Source: Isoetes taiwanensis
Taxonomy: Eukaryota; Streptophyta; Lycopodiopsida; Isoetales; Isoetaceae
Reading direction: 5' to 3'
NCBI GenBank assembly: GCA_021234155.1
Contig: JAJEKV010000001.1
Coordinates: 16,131,491 to 16,195,490, forward strand
Length of the DNA: 64,000 nucleotides
Shown here piece by piece: positions 11,305 through 23,539 of the stretch; the first letter of the stretch is position 1; the number at the start of each line of letters is the position of its first letter. The notes under the pieces were generated by a model. It was not told where the DNA came from. It saw nothing but the letters and a program-made list of their open reading frames with translations, and did no database searches. The translations under genes were made by a program, and so were the position numbers.

Positions 11305-13745
11305 ACAACCTAGACATGTAAAGTCTAGTGGCTAACCCTAGACATGTAAGAAGATTACAGTGGTTAACTTTGGACATGTAACTCTATGGTAAACCTAGAC
11401 ATGTAAGTCTACCTAGACATGTAAGTCTAGTGGTTGCTGGACATATGAAGCCTAATGAGTAAACCTAAACATGTAAGTCTGAGTGGTGCTGGACATCCAT
11501 GTACCTAGACATGCAACTCTAGTGGTAAACACGGATATCCGTATAAAAAGTGGTTAACCTAGACATGTAAGTCTAGTGGTTAACCTAGACATGGCAGGAG
11601 TCTGATGTGAAACCTAGACATGTAAGTCTAGTGGTTAGCTTTGAACATGTAACTCTCTTGAAGTAAACACGGACATCCATGTAAGTGGTTAACCTAGACA
11701 TGCAACTCTAGTGAGTAAACACGGACATCCATGAAGAGTGGTTAACCTAGACATGTAAGAATCTAGTGGTTAACCCTAGACATGTAAGTCTAGTGGTAAG
11801 CTGGGCATGTAAGTCAGTGGTTAACCTAGACATGTAACTCTAGTGGTAAAAACCCTAGACATGTAAGTCCTAGTGGTTAACCTAGACATGTAAGTCTAGT
11901 GGTTAACACGGACATGTAACTCTAGTGAGTAAACTTTTGGACATGTAAGTCTAGTGGTAAACCTAGACATGTGAAGTCTAGTGGTTCACGGACATGTAAA
12001 CCTAGTGGTAAACCTAGACATATGAGATCTGGTGGTTTAACTGGACATCCATGTAAAGTGGTTAACCTAGACATGCAACTCTGATGGTAAGCACGAACAT
12101 CCATGTAAAAGTGGTTAACCTAGACATGTAAGTCTAGTGGTAAGAAGCCTAGACATGTAAGTCTAGTGGTTGCTTGGACATGTAACTCTAGTGGTAAACC
12201 CTAGACATGTAAGTCTGGTGGCTAACCTAGACATGTAAGTCAGGCAGTTGCTTTGGACATGTAACTCTAGTGAAGTAAAGCCTAGACAATAGCAAGTCTA
12301 GTGGTTAACTTTGGACATGTAACTCTAGTGGTAAACCTAGACATCCATGTAAGAGTGGTTAACCTGAACATGCAACTCTAGTGGTAAACACGGACATCAA
12401 AATAGCAAAGAGTAGTTGCCCTAGACATGTAAGTCAGTAGTAAACCCTAGACATGTAAGTCTAGTGGTTAACACGGACATGCAGCTTTCTAGTGGTAAAA
12501 ACCTAGACATATAAATTACATTGAAGTTTAACCTAGACATGTAAAGTCTAGTGGTTAACACCGGACATGTAACTCTAGTGGTAAACCTAGACATGTAAGC
12601 CTAGACATGTAAGTCACATTGGTTAACTGGACATCCATATAAAGTGAGGTTTAACACAGACATGCAACTTTCAGTGGTAAACACACGGACATCCATGTAA
12701 AGTGGTTAACCTAGACATGTAAGTCCTAGTGGTTAACCCTGAACCATGAAGATCTAGTGGCTAACCTAGGCCATTTAAGTCCTAGTGGTTAACACGGACA
12801 TGTAACTCTAGTGGTAAACCCTAGACATGTAAGTCACAGTGGTAAACCTAGACATGTAGAGTCTAATGGTTAACTGGACATGTAAACCTAGCGGTAAACC
12901 TAGACATGTAAAGTCTAGTGGTTAACTGGACATCCATGTACTAGACATGCAACTCTAGTAGTAAACACGGACATCAGGTGTAAAAGTGGTTAACCTAGAC
13001 ATAAAGTCTAGTGGTTAACCCTAGACATGTAGTCTAGTGGTAAACCTAGACATGGCAAGTCTAGTGATTTAACACGGACATGTAACTCAGAGTGGTAAAC
13101 TTGGACATCCGTAGCGTGGTTAACCTGAACATGTAGGTCCTGGTGATTAACCTAGACATGTAAGTCCCCAGTGGTAAGAAACCTAGACATGTAAGTCTAG
13201 TGGTAAACCTAGACATGTAAGTCACAGTGGTTAACACCGGACATGTAACTCTAGTGGTAAATCCTAGACATGTAAGTCTAGTGAGTAAACTGAAACATGT
13301 AAGTCTAGTGGTAAACCCTAGACATGTAAGTCTAGTGGTTAACACGGACATCCATGTAAAGTGTTTAACCTAGACATGGAAGCTCTAATTAATGGTAAGC
13401 ACGGACATCCATGCTTAAAGTGGTTAACTAGACATGTAACTCTAGTGGTAAACTTAGACATGAAGTCTAGTGGTTAACACGGACATGGAACTCAGTGAAA
13501 AGGTAAACCTAGACATGTAAAGTCTAATGGATTGCTAGACATATAAGTCTAGTGTTTAACTTTGGACATGTAACTCTAGTGGTAAACCTAGATATGTAAA
13601 GTCTAGTGGATTTAACCTAGACATGTAATTCTAGTGGTTAACACGGACATGTAGTGGTAAACCTAGACATGTAAGTCAAGTGGTAAACTGGACATCCATA
13701 TCCGATTGGTTAACCTAGACATGCAACTCTAGTGGTTAACCTAGA
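11305..13745 (+). repeat. 26-bp satellite, family A, plus orientation
   Basis: Monomers of the type cctagacatgtaagtctag plus tggttaa, with frequent cacggacat and tttggacat variants. The array ends at about 13745 in an AT-rich spacer. The same satellite-to-spacer junction occurs in inverted form at about 52305. Open frames here are satellite translations. Confidence 0.93.
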
Positions 13746-14050
13746 CTTGTTAAGTGTAGATATGTTAAAGATATGTTTGCAAGATATGTTTTACTTGATG
13801 TTTACAAAATATGTTTGATATTTAAAGTATGTAACTTGATATGTGCACATGATGTTTATTTACATACATGGTGTTTGAATTTTATGTAAAGTCTATTTTA
13901 TGTTCACCATGATATGTTTGCAGATATGTTTACTTTTATGTTTTAGAAGATATGTTAACATGATGTTTAGAACTATATACTTAATATGTTTACATTATGT
14001 TTGTAATTTTATGTTTGTGATATGTTTTGCCACGATATGTTTAAATGCGA
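13746..14050. repeat. AT-rich degenerate tandem repeat (ATATGTTT type)
   Basis: Loose repetition of gatatgtttgcaagatatg and atgtttac-type words for about 300 bp at the edge of the satellite. It is matched in reverse complement at 51985-52304, so the junction belongs to the inverted duplication and is not a local accident. Confidence 0.75.
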
Positions 14051-14229
14051 AGCCAAAATAGCATCGACTTTTTTCATATAAAGCGCAGAAGCCCGTCCTG
14101 AAATACAAAAAGGCACCACATTTTGATACAAAAGGGTTAGCAAGAAAAAAAGTTTTGAATAACTTTTTTAGGCAATTCAGAATAATTGTTCTCATTCAGC
14201 ACGCATCTTTGGGCTGAGTCTTCCTTGCG

Positions 14230-15376
14230 TGTGACACATCACTACTCGCTACGATCTTGATTTACGCTTTAAAGGAAAGGACTTCTACAATTGGCCCTTC
14301 TTGAAATGGTAAACCATTTTTTAGTTATACGGAAAGGAAGCGAGAATACAAAGGTCAATTTGGACCTGCGCAAACAATTATTAACAAAGCAATATGACTT
14401 TTTACTTGCCGGATAGGGTTCATAGGCTTCTTCAAAATGGAATCACGGAGAGAGAAGTACTTGGCATACAATATAGTGTAGATGCCACAATCAGATCCAT
14501 TGTCTTGCTTTCGAGGGGCGTAGCACCGCGAAGAAGGACATCACAATGCGAGCCCGAGCTGATTAGCGGACCATGACTCAAATTGCACTGCTTGAGAACA
14601 CTGAAGCAAATCAAAGGGAAATTCAGATTGTGATGACCCAAACCAATACACAAAGGGAATAAACTTACTTGATGGCTGACATTTTTCAAGGTTGAATGGT
14701 AGCCACTATGATCAAAAGTGGAGCGAGGGTGTGTTAGATCCCAAAGAGCTTTTCGCGGATCGACGCTCATAGCGAGGGGTACATCCCCCAGGGCTCAATG
14801 GCCCTTTGCGATTATTGCAAAAGCTCGATTAGCGAGGGTAAAAAAAACACACCGCTTAATGGGGAAATAGTGGTGGTCAAGCTTGCAGCCGTCTTCATTT
14901 GAATCATGCTCTTCTTCTTACGCTTCAATGGGCTGGTAGAATTAGGAAGCGGCTTCTCGAAGAGGTGATCATGTTTCGCGGAAGTCTGAGACCCATCAAA
15001 CTAGGATGTATCCGGCAATGATGCTTCCTACGATCAATGGGAATTGCATGGGATAGAATCTGTTTTAGATGCATGAAAGCAAATAAAGCAAAATTGGATT
15101 AAAGCGGTACATCATGGTTTTAAATTCAAACAAACATAGCAAATCAATAACATCATCGACTTACATTAGATATGCCCCGCCAGTTCCTCGTTCACCATAG
15201 TTTGAACATCTTCCAGGGATGTGCGTGCTGTCAGCTCAAGCACTCTGCTGGGCTGCTCTATCACAAATTCACCTCTCTTGTAATGAGACGAGGCCATATT
15301 AGGCTATGGCGTGAATGGGCTGAAGTGGCGGTTGTATGAAAGCACAATTTTCTTCCAGGATTTAGGCCTCGGTCCG
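14230..15376 (-). pseudogene. Exon-like gene fragment with putative short introns (arm 1)
   Basis: This is the reverse-complement counterpart of 50660-51760, where exon-like stretches are separated by short GT...AG gaps. Here the frame 14432-14770 contains PRKALWDLTHPRSTFDHSGY, and the donor-like gtaagttt and gcaagtaaaaag sites are preserved. The upstream part reads HYKRGEFVIEQPSRVLEL (about 15210-15280). I do not recognise the protein. The introns argue against a plain LTR-element ORF. A captured gene fragment or an intron-bearing DNA transposon gene are the alternatives. Confidence 0.35.
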
Positions 15377-15679
15377 TCATGAGTAAAGAGGTCCTCTATC
15401 TGTTGTAAAGGTGATGTGGAAATCAAGCTTATAGTCTGGAGCTAGGCTCGGCATTGTTCTCATGAAGGACCCTCTCATTGAAATTGTTGATGGTGTAATC
15501 ATATCGGCTTCTACTACGTAGAGGCGTGAGAGGGAAGGAAAAGGCGTCAAATTCTCATGGCTAGATGAAGGTTTCAGACTTACTGGCTGCTTGCGAGGGG
15601 CTCTGGCGATAATTGGCTCCTGAGGGGCTTGCTCAACCACCAGCCAGTTGAGGATTTCTTCATTTAGATCTGCTGCCAT
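15377..15679 (-). CDS. Unrecognised 100-residue frame shared by both inverted arms
   Basis: The frame starts MAADLNEEILNWLVVEQAPQ and contains the shared words SSSHEN, PFPSLS and DMITPST. The other arm has a related frame at 50388-50615 with WEQAPQEP, SSSHEN, PFPSLS and DMITPST. Conservation of these words in both arms suggests real past coding. The protein is hydrophilic and proline/serine rich, with no signal or membrane segment. It may be one exon of the larger fragment continuing to lower coordinates. Confidence 0.4.
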   Translation of the reverse strand: MAADLNEEILNWLVVEQAPQEPIIARAPRKQPVSLKPSSSHENLTPFPSLSRLYVVEADMITPSTISMRGSFMRTMPSLAPDYKLDFHITFTTDRGPLYS

Positions 15680-15715
15680 GACATGAGATTAACTTAGGAA
15701 GTCCACTCAGTTCTC

Positions 15716-15910
15716 TTATGCACTTGTCATGTGACCCAAGGCATTCCACTCTTGCTCCTCAACACCCTTTAAGCCATAAGCAGTGGCTATAGTCTTAAAT
15801 ATATCTGTCATTACGTACTCCTTGTCTTTTCCCACCGGCATTCCTCTGGCAACATACTCTTTAGCATATTTCTTGGCTGCTGCCTTCTTATCTCCTATCA
15901 ACCCCTTCAT
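15716..15910 (-). CDS. Short lysine-rich frame shared by both arms, unrecognised
   Basis: A 64-residue frame beginning MKGLIGDKKAAAKKYAKEYV and including YGLKGVEEQEW. The other arm preserves MKGLIGDKKA at about 50144 and LKGVEEQE at about 50285, with frame breaks between. It lies just upstream, in the reading direction, of the 15377-15679 frame, so both may belong to one protein. Function unknown. Confidence 0.4.
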   Translation of the reverse strand: MKGLIGDKKAAAKKYAKEYVARGMPVGKDKEYVMTDIFKTIATAYGLKGVEEQEWNALGHMTSA

Positions 15911-17044
15911 TTTACTAACGATCCCAATAATCTTAGGTGCATGGTCTTGGCACCTTCACCGGATATCTTCTCTGATTAACCACCGTACGTACTTTCGGGG
16001 TCCGATGCGTAGGCAAGATGATATCTTGAAAGTCCACGGTTGGAGCCTTCTACTTTTGCTTTGTGGTTGCTTTGCTTGCGTCTTCCCAGGTGCTCCCTCC
16101 ACAACAAGCTGCAGGTTATACATTGCTCATGTGTGCTTGCAGCCTCAACCTCTTTTCGATTGTCCCATACACGTAGGGAACTAAGCGGCCGGTGCCTCTT
16201 CTTTTTAGGGGTAATAATATGCCTGCGCTGTGTGATGCTCCTCTCGGTAAATCATCACTAAAAACATTCAACCTCGGGAGGTACGCGCACTGTCCCTTCT
16301 TCCCTTCTTCTACCTATGTCTTGGCGGATCCCTTCTTTACCCCCTTTTGAAAAGCAGCGGGTCCCTTCCCTTCGTACTGACTTTCCTCTCTTCATAGTTG
16401 GTGTACTCATTGTCAGTCGGAAGGTACAGATCGGATGACGCGTACACTTGAGCCTAAGATTCCACAAAAATAGAGCTTGGCTCTGTGTATGCTGTCCTTG
16501 ATACATGATGGCCGGCCTTGAGATGAGCTCAGTTTGAGCTTCGGTTTGCCTCTAGGCCTTGATCGGTGGGGCCCTTGATTTTGAGCCGAACTAAGGTGGC
16601 ATTCACGAGGCTTGAGAACTTCGGCCATAGCCCGAAGCGATTGACTCATGCCTTCGGATGGGTATACGCGTGTGAGAACAACCATTTGCTCTTTTCAACC
16701 ATTGGAGATTTCATTTCAAATTTAAAATATCTTTCATTCAACCATTAAGATTTCATATCAAAATATATAAAAATGGTCTAGGGCTCACCATTTTCTGCGA
16801 GAGTAGGACAATAGTCGAGGTTTCTTATAGCAGTCACGGGCTGTGATTGATATGGGACTCTACAGCGTTTATGATTGATATGGGACTCTTCAATTATGAT
16901 TGATGTGGCATTTTAATAATATAGCGGTAATCACCGAGAATAATATAACATGATTGATGTTCCATGCAATCCTTTCATTATCTAAGTTGCATGCTTTGTT
17001 CGGTCATTGGTGCAACATTTTCTACCATGCTTACTGTTATTTGC

Positions 17045-17595
17045 CATTACACCAAGTTGTCGGACTAACCATCACCTACATGTCCAGAGTCCATTACACT
17101 TGCATGTCGGTTTACTACACACACTTGGTTGTCGAGATTTAACCATTACACCCATACCCACTAGACTTAGTTGTCAGACTGCTTTCCTTTGCACCATGTC
17201 GGTTCGCAGATTTACACCTACATGTCAGGTTTACCACTAGACTTAGTTGTCTAGGTTTACCACTACCTTTAAAGTTGTCTGGGTTTTACCACTAGACATG
17301 GTTGTCTAGGTTAGCTCCATTACCTACATGTCGAGGTTTACCATCTCAAGTGCATGTCGAGGTTTTACCACCACACTTAGTTAATCTAGGTTTTACCACT
17401 CTCAAGTGTATGTCGGGTTTACCATCTCAAGGTGCATGTCGAGGGTTTACCACTACCTTGGTGTGCAGTTTACCACTAGACATGGTTGTCTAGGTTAACC
17501 ATTACACCTACATGTCGGGTTTACCATTTTGGCAGAGTCCAAGTTTACCACTTTGAACTTAGTTGTCGAACAACCATTGCACCTACATGTCGAGG
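17045..17595 (-). repeat. 26-bp satellite, family B, minus orientation
   Basis: Words such as accattacacctacatgtcg, taccactagacttagttgtc and taccatctcaagtgcatgtc are the reverse complement of family B as read at 47126-48990. At about 17590 the array switches head-on to family A in plus orientation, an internal orientation junction. Confidence 0.85.
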
Positions 17596-18492
17596 CTAAC
17601 ACGGACATTTGCTTCAGTGGTAAACCTAGACATGTAAGTCTAGTGGTTAACCTGGACATGTAACTCGAAATGGTAAACACGGACACATCCTCAAAGTGAA
17701 GCCAAGCACGGACATCCCGTATAAAGAGTGGTTAACCTGGGCATGTAAGTTTAGTGGTAAACCTAGACTTATGTAAGTCTAATGGTTAACCCTAGACATG
17801 TAAGAAATCTAGTGGTTAACCTAGGCATGTAAGTCTAGTGGTTGGCTTTGGACGTGTAATCTAGTAGTGAAGCACAGACATCTTCAGAATCTAGTAAACA
17901 AACCCTGAGCATGTGGGGTCTGATGTGTTTAACTTTTTGGACATGTAATCTAGTGGTTAGCACGGACATCCATGTGAAAATTGGTTGGCTTTCAGACATG
18001 CAACTCTAGTGGTAGCCTGGACATCCATGTAAGTGGTTAACCTAGACATGTAAAGTCTAGTGGTTAACCCTAGACATGTAAGTCTAGTGGCTAACCTAGG
18101 CATTAAAGTCTAGTGGTTAACTTTGGACATGTAACTCTGAGTGGTAAGCCCTGGGCATGTGAAGTCTAGTGGTAAAACCCTAGACATGTAAGTCTAGTGG
18201 TTAACACGGACATGTAAACCTAGTAATAAACCCTAGTGTAGTCTAATTAGTTGGCACGGACATCCATGTACTAGACATGCAACTCTAGTAGTAAGCCTGG
18301 ACATCCATAAGTTGTTAACTTAGACATGTAAGTCTAGTAGGTAAACCCTAGACATGTAAGTCTGAGTGGTAAACCTAGACATGTAGTCTAGTGGTTAACA
18401 CGGACATGTAACTCTAGTGTAGTAGCACGGACATCCATGTAGCGTGTTAGAATTTAACCTAGACATGCAACTGCAGTGGTAAACACGGACAT
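17596..18492 (+). repeat. 26-bp satellite, family A, plus orientation (before LTR)
   Basis: Monomers as in the other plus-orientation arrays, including gacatccatgtaaagtgg-type units. It ends in gacat immediately before an LTR. Confidence 0.92.
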
Positions 18493-18869
18493 TGTTGGGT
18501 GAGATGCCACTCACCACACTCATCACCACACTCGTCACCACTCACCACATTTGTCTCACCACTAACCACCTCCACCACTATTGAGGTGGTATATGAATTA
18601 TTATCTCACAGTATATGGAGGGAATCACAGCACATGCAGCGATCACCCGGATAATATTTCTGCGCGTATGCATTATGGTGTGAGGAGGCATGATCATGGT
18701 GTCGGGCGAGGAGAGAAGATCGGAAGACGGTGTATTGGGAGAGAGAGTTTTCGGTGGTCTAGCTATGGAGATGATGATTCTTTGTGTTGTGCATTACCTT
18801 GATCGATAGATTGAGCTTAGTTGTTGGGTTTCATCCCTTCTTGCAAGAGTTGAAGTTAGACTCACAACA
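18493..18869 (+). mobile_element. Solo LTR inside the satellite (copy 3)
   Basis: Starts TGTTGGGTGAGATGCCACTC after satellite gacat and ends near gttagactcacaaca, followed by a blurred gaaccccatccatg where gacatccatg is expected. Inside it holds the same CACC-rich start, the tatatggagggaatcac block and the tgggagagagagttttcggt block as the other copies. No internal retrotransposon region is attached. Confidence 0.82.
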
Positions 18870-21095
18870 GAACCCCATCCATGTAAAGTGGTTAACCTAG
18901 ACATGTAAGTCTAGTGGTTAACCTAGACATGTAAGAATCTAGTGGTATTAAAACCGCCCTGAACATGTAAGTCTAGTGGTTAACTTTGGACATCACTCTA
19001 GTGGTAAACCTAGACATGTAAAGTCTAGTGGTTAACACAGACATGTAACTCTAGTAGTAAACCTAGACATGTAAAGTGCAGTGGTTAACTTTGGACATAA
19101 CCAATAACTCTAGTAGTAAACCTAGACATGTAAATTAAATTGGTAAACCCTAGACATGTAAAGTCCTGAGTAGTTTAGCTTTGGACATGTAAACCTAGTG
19201 GTAAACCCTAAGACATGTAAAGTCTAGTGGTTAACTTTGGACATCCATGTAAAAGTGGTTAGCCTAGACATGCAACTCTAGTGGTAAGCACGGACATCTA
19301 TGTAAAGTGAGGATCCAACCTAGACATTTAAGTCTAGTGGTTAACCTAGACATGTAAAGTCCTGAGTGAAGGTTAACTTGGACATGTGTAACTCTAGTGG
19401 TAAGAAGCACAGACATATGAGATCTATTAAGCTTAACCCTAGACATGTAAAGTCCTGAGTGGTTAGCTTTGGACATGTAACTCTAATTTGGTAAACCTAG
19501 ACATGTAAGTCTAGTGGTTAACTGGACATGTAAACCCTAGTGGTAGACCTAGACATGTAAAGTCCCTGGTGGTTAACACGGACATCCATGTAAAAGAGTG
19601 GTTAACACAGACATGCAACTCTAGTGAAGTGAAGCACGGACATCACAATGGCAAAGAGTGAAGTTGGCTTACCCTGGGCATTTTAAGTCCTGAGTGGTTA
19701 GCAAAGACATGTAAGTCTAGTGGTTAACTTGGACATGTAACTCACAGTGGTAAACCTAGACATGTAAAGTCTATTGGCTAACCCTAGACAGCATGTAAGT
19801 CCTAGTAGTTGCTTTGGACATGTAACTCGAAGAGTGGTAAACACGGACATGTAACTCTAGTGGTAAACCTTAGACATGTAAGTCTAGTGGTAAACTAGAC
19901 ATGTAAGTCTAGTACATTTAACACGGACATATGACCTAGTGGTAGACCCTAGACATGTAAGTCTAGTGGTTAACACGGACATCCATGTAAAGTGGTTAAC
20001 CTAGACATGCAACTCAAGTGGTAAACTTGGACAACCATGTAAAGTGGTTAACCCTAGACATGTAAGTCTAGTGGTTAACCTAGACATGTAAGTCTAGTGG
20101 TAAACCCTAGACATGTAAAGTCTGGTGGTTTTGCACGGACATGTAACTCTAGTGAAGTGAAACCTAGACATGTAAAGTCTAGTGGCTAACCCTAGACATA
20201 TGAAGTCTAGTGGTTAACTTTGGACATGTAACTCTATAGTAGAAACCTAGACATGTAAGTCTACCTAGACATGTAAAGTCTAGTGGTTAACACGGACATG
20301 TAAACTTTAATAGGTAAGCCCTAAACATAAAGTCTAGTGGTTAACTGGACATCCATGTACCTAGACATGCAACTCTGGTAATTTAAACACGGATATCCAT
20401 GTAAAGTGGTTAACCCTAGACATGTAAGTCTAGTGGTTGCCCTAGACATTTAAGTCTAGTAGGTAAGCCTAGACATGTAAGTCTAGTGGTTAACTTGGAC
20501 ATATAACTCTAGTAGGTAAACACGGACATCCATGTAAAGTGGTTAGCCCTAGACATGCAGCTCTAGTGGTAAGCACGGACATCCATGTAGTGGTTAACCC
20601 TGAACATGTAAAGTCTAGTGGTTGGCACCTAGACATGTAAAGTCTAGTGGTAAGCCTAGACATGTAAGTCTAGTGAAGGTTAACCTAGACATGTAACTCT
20701 AGTGGTAAACCCTAAACATGTAAAGTCCTAGTGGTTGCCCTGGGCATGTAGTCTAGTGGTTAACACGGACATGTAACTCTAGTGGTAAGCCTAGACATGT
20801 AAGTCCCCAGTGGATTTAACTTTGGACATGTAAACCTAGTGGTAAACCTAGACATATGAGGGTCTAATTGGTTAACACGGACATCCATGTAAAAAGGTGG
20901 TTAACCTAAGACATGCACAACTCTAGTGGTAACTGAGACATCCATGTAAAGTGGTTAACCTAGACATGTAAGTCTGGTGGTGACCCTGGGCAATAGAGAT
21001 CCTAATAGTGGTTTAACTTTGGACATGTAACTCTAGTAATTTAAGCCCTAGACTATGTAAAGTCCTAGTGGCTAACTGAACATGTAGAGATCCTA
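18870..21095 (+). repeat. 26-bp satellite, family A, plus orientation (after LTR)
   Basis: Continuous family A monomers with cctagacat, cacggacat and tttggacat variants. It ends at about 21095 in gatcctagtcggaataatc. No genes. Confidence 0.93.
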
Positions 21096-21715
21096 GTCGG
21101 AATAATCATGGTCGTGATCTTTTAGACCAAAACCATATTCATTAAAATTTGCACACATGAGAAAGCATGTATTTTCAAGGCGTGAGCACAAGCCCCGCTT
21201 ATTTACTATTCACAATATGTCTTTGCTCTTTGGAGTGATGGGTTCTCTATATTTGTGAGGAGTTACGCTTGTCATATTTTTATATCTGATTTTTTGTGTC
21301 TAGAAGTTCTTGTTTCTAGATGTGATTCCCAAATCACTTTACTTCCTCGACTTACGTTCGAGATATGGGGATGGATCTTTTTTAAAATAGTTGATTCTTT
21401 TTGGAGCACGGCTTCTGTGATTACCTTGAGGTGCATTTGTTGGTCGGAAGCTAATTGTGCAAGGGATGCATACAGTAATGCATTGACATGGACGATTACC
21501 TCAGTAATTCCGCGTTGGATAAAGAAGGCCAGAAGTGTTTTAAGGATATCATTTGGTTTATAAAGTGCTTAAGAAGTATTGCTTCAATTTTTCTTTATTT
21601 GTAGGTAGGGCATAACAAATCCTGAAAAATACTCAAAAGATATTCTGAGTGCTCCCAAAGGGCATAAGCTAGGAATCGGACCCTTGGCCGGGCGTTCATG
21701 AGCCGCGGGGGATAA
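21096..21715. other. Non-satellite sequence with one weak frame
   Basis: A 102-codon plus-strand frame (21255-21563) is cysteine and tryptophan rich but matches no family I know. I see no splice or promoter support. Otherwise nothing recognisable. Confidence 0.3.
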
Positions 21716-22508
21716 TGTTAGTCCGCGATGAGTTTGTGATTTAATGGGCCATGTTATTTTATGTCGGTCTATGTGTGAATCGCGGGATAAGTGGTAATAT
21801 TGCTTAAGCGGGGTAATGGTTGCGGCTAGGGGCACTAATTGCTAAATATTAGTGCAGCGGGAAGGAGCTAAGCGAGGTTTTACTTGAGACAAAAGACCTA
21901 TATGGGTGCATGGTTAGCATTGTTATGTTAATGTTAATGAACTTGTATAGGCACTAGGGGCCAAATGTATTAACATAGAAGGAATAATAGAAGTTAAAAT
22001 TTATGGATATTAATGTTTATTAAATGGACACGATAACAAGTTATTAGATTGGGTTCATTAAACTGTGTTATGAATAGAGATGAAATAAAATTATGAGGAG
22101 ATCCAGGCTGCAGTCTGATAGTTAAGCATATAGAGGGCCGGATTGGGATTGGATAAAGGCTAAAATTTGGCTGGTTTGGTCATATAGAAGGCCGATGAAG
22201 TGAACTTAAGTTGATGGATTATAAAAATTTGGGAGGAAGTATTAGGCGAGGGGCCGAGAATTGGATCGGAAGTTGGAAGGTCGGTCACGCTATCGGACAT
22301 GCACATTTGATTCAAGACTTGGGCCTTGAGTGGGATGTAATGCGGCTGAGGCATGATTGTGGCCTAAAGGCTGATTGCTCTTGCAAGCCGGATTAAGGTT
22401 AGGCGTGGCTAATATTCATCAGAGGCGAGAGGGGTGGGGGTGGAAGCTAGTCGGCGTTTACTCACATTAGCGAGGATTGTTCATCGGGAAAAATTTTGTC
22501 TTTTAGCA
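21716..22508 (+). mobile_element. Probable 5' LTR of an LTR retrotransposon
   Basis: Begins TGTTAGTCCGCGATGAG, close to the TGTTAGTCCCACATCGG start seen in many plant LTRs, and continues tttgtgatttaatgggcca. It ends ...tcttttagca directly before a primer-binding-site-like sequence. Length is about 790 bp with TG...CA ends. No matching 3' LTR was found, so the element is incomplete or its partner lies outside or has decayed. Confidence 0.5.
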
Positions 22509-22522
22509 TTGGTATCCGGGCC
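22509..22522 (+). other. Probable primer-binding site (initiator tRNA-Met type)
   Basis: The sequence ttggtatccgggcc follows the LTR end directly. The usual plant site complementary to initiator tRNA-Met is TGGTATCAGAGC. The difference (ccggg for cagag) resembles other consensus distortions in this window. Confidence 0.5.
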
Positions 22523-23539
22523 TTGAGTATAGTAGGAATCTATGCGGATATGCGATGGGATCTATTGGCGGATTGGGGAAGTGCATGTCGCCGGAGAGCA
22601 ACATAATACACGCTCCTGGGGACATTCATCTGCGGAAGATGAATTGCGAGTTCAATTTAGACGAGATAGCACCCTCTAATCTCTTTGCTCGATGGTAAAT
22701 TTGACCACATAGATGTTGTCCGTACAAGCTAGCGCAAGTCTGTCATCTGAATATTAGTGATGTCGGGAGCTCAGGGAGCAAAATCTTGGCGGTCAGGTGA
22801 AGTGAGACTTACGACCACCAATGAAGTTCTTTTCAACCCGATCGTCTGAGGGCTGAGCGAGAATGTGAACAAGCCAAGTTCAAGAATACCACAGGTTGAT
22901 GCAAGAAACTTTGCAAAGTGGGGTAGCTGAAGGCAAAGCAGGGAACTTCGTTTAAGTAATGCGATAGAACAATAATTTCTACTAATAGGCTGGGCGGTTC
23001 ACTTCGAGAATAGCAAGTGATATCTCTCCTGCGGTTACGTCCCACGGACTTAGTGCCTGCGATCGAGGGAAGTAAACAAGGGGTTGGCCAATGAACCGAT
23101 AGCAGGATAATAGGTAGGCGTTGCTTTCGGCCGGAAAGAATCCCACGGGGAGTTTTTGTTGGAAGAGATTGTGTCTCACGGAAGCGTGTAAAAATGCAGG
23201 TTTCTATGGCAAGGATGTTATGCTGGCGGGGCTATGCGATAGTTCAATCAAATGAAGTTGTATTTTGCAGCCCTAAGAAATGAAGATACGACTTATATAT
23301 ATACCACAGAAATTTGAAAGGACGGTGGGCATGGTGGGACATCCACGGAAAATGGTCAAAAGCTGCGTACTTGGGCGATTTTGTAAACTACATTGCGGCA
23401 GGTATGCACCTTATCATGATGGTCGTAAGCTCATACGACTGAAGAGCTCACTTCAGACGAAGGTCGGATGAAGGATACGAAGGAAGGTGTCATTTAGTCC
23501 AGCACTTTATGGGAATCCTATACGTGAATGCAATGCAAG
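22523..23539 (+). mobile_element. Likely internal region downstream of the primer-binding site, degenerate
   Basis: No long frame is open and no gag or pol motif is visible. The assignment rests only on its position after the LTR and primer-binding site. It is cut off by the LTR-like repeat starting at about 23540. Confidence 0.3.

Larger units (their letters stand above)
14051..17044 (-). repeat. Inverted-duplication segment, arm 1 (non-satellite part)
   Basis: This segment is the reverse complement of 48991-51984. Matching landmarks include the AT-rich spacer, the stretch ggctgctgccttcttatctc (about 15870), the stretch with repeated gattgatatgggactct (about 16840-16890), and the flanking satellite B. 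Divergence is mostly small indels and short replacements. It contains gene-like fragments listed separately; the rest (about 15911-17044) shows no gene I can name. Confidence 0.85.

Noticed and set aside
13061-13351. 96-codon frame with TCLGFTTRLTC-like repeats
   Set aside because: It is a translation of 26-bp satellite monomers, as are similar frames at 2345, 12000, 19264, 47395 and 48503.
16040-16261. Plus-strand frame opposite the gag-like frames in arm 1
   Set aside because: The other arm shows no matching maintained frame on that strand; likely a shadow frame.
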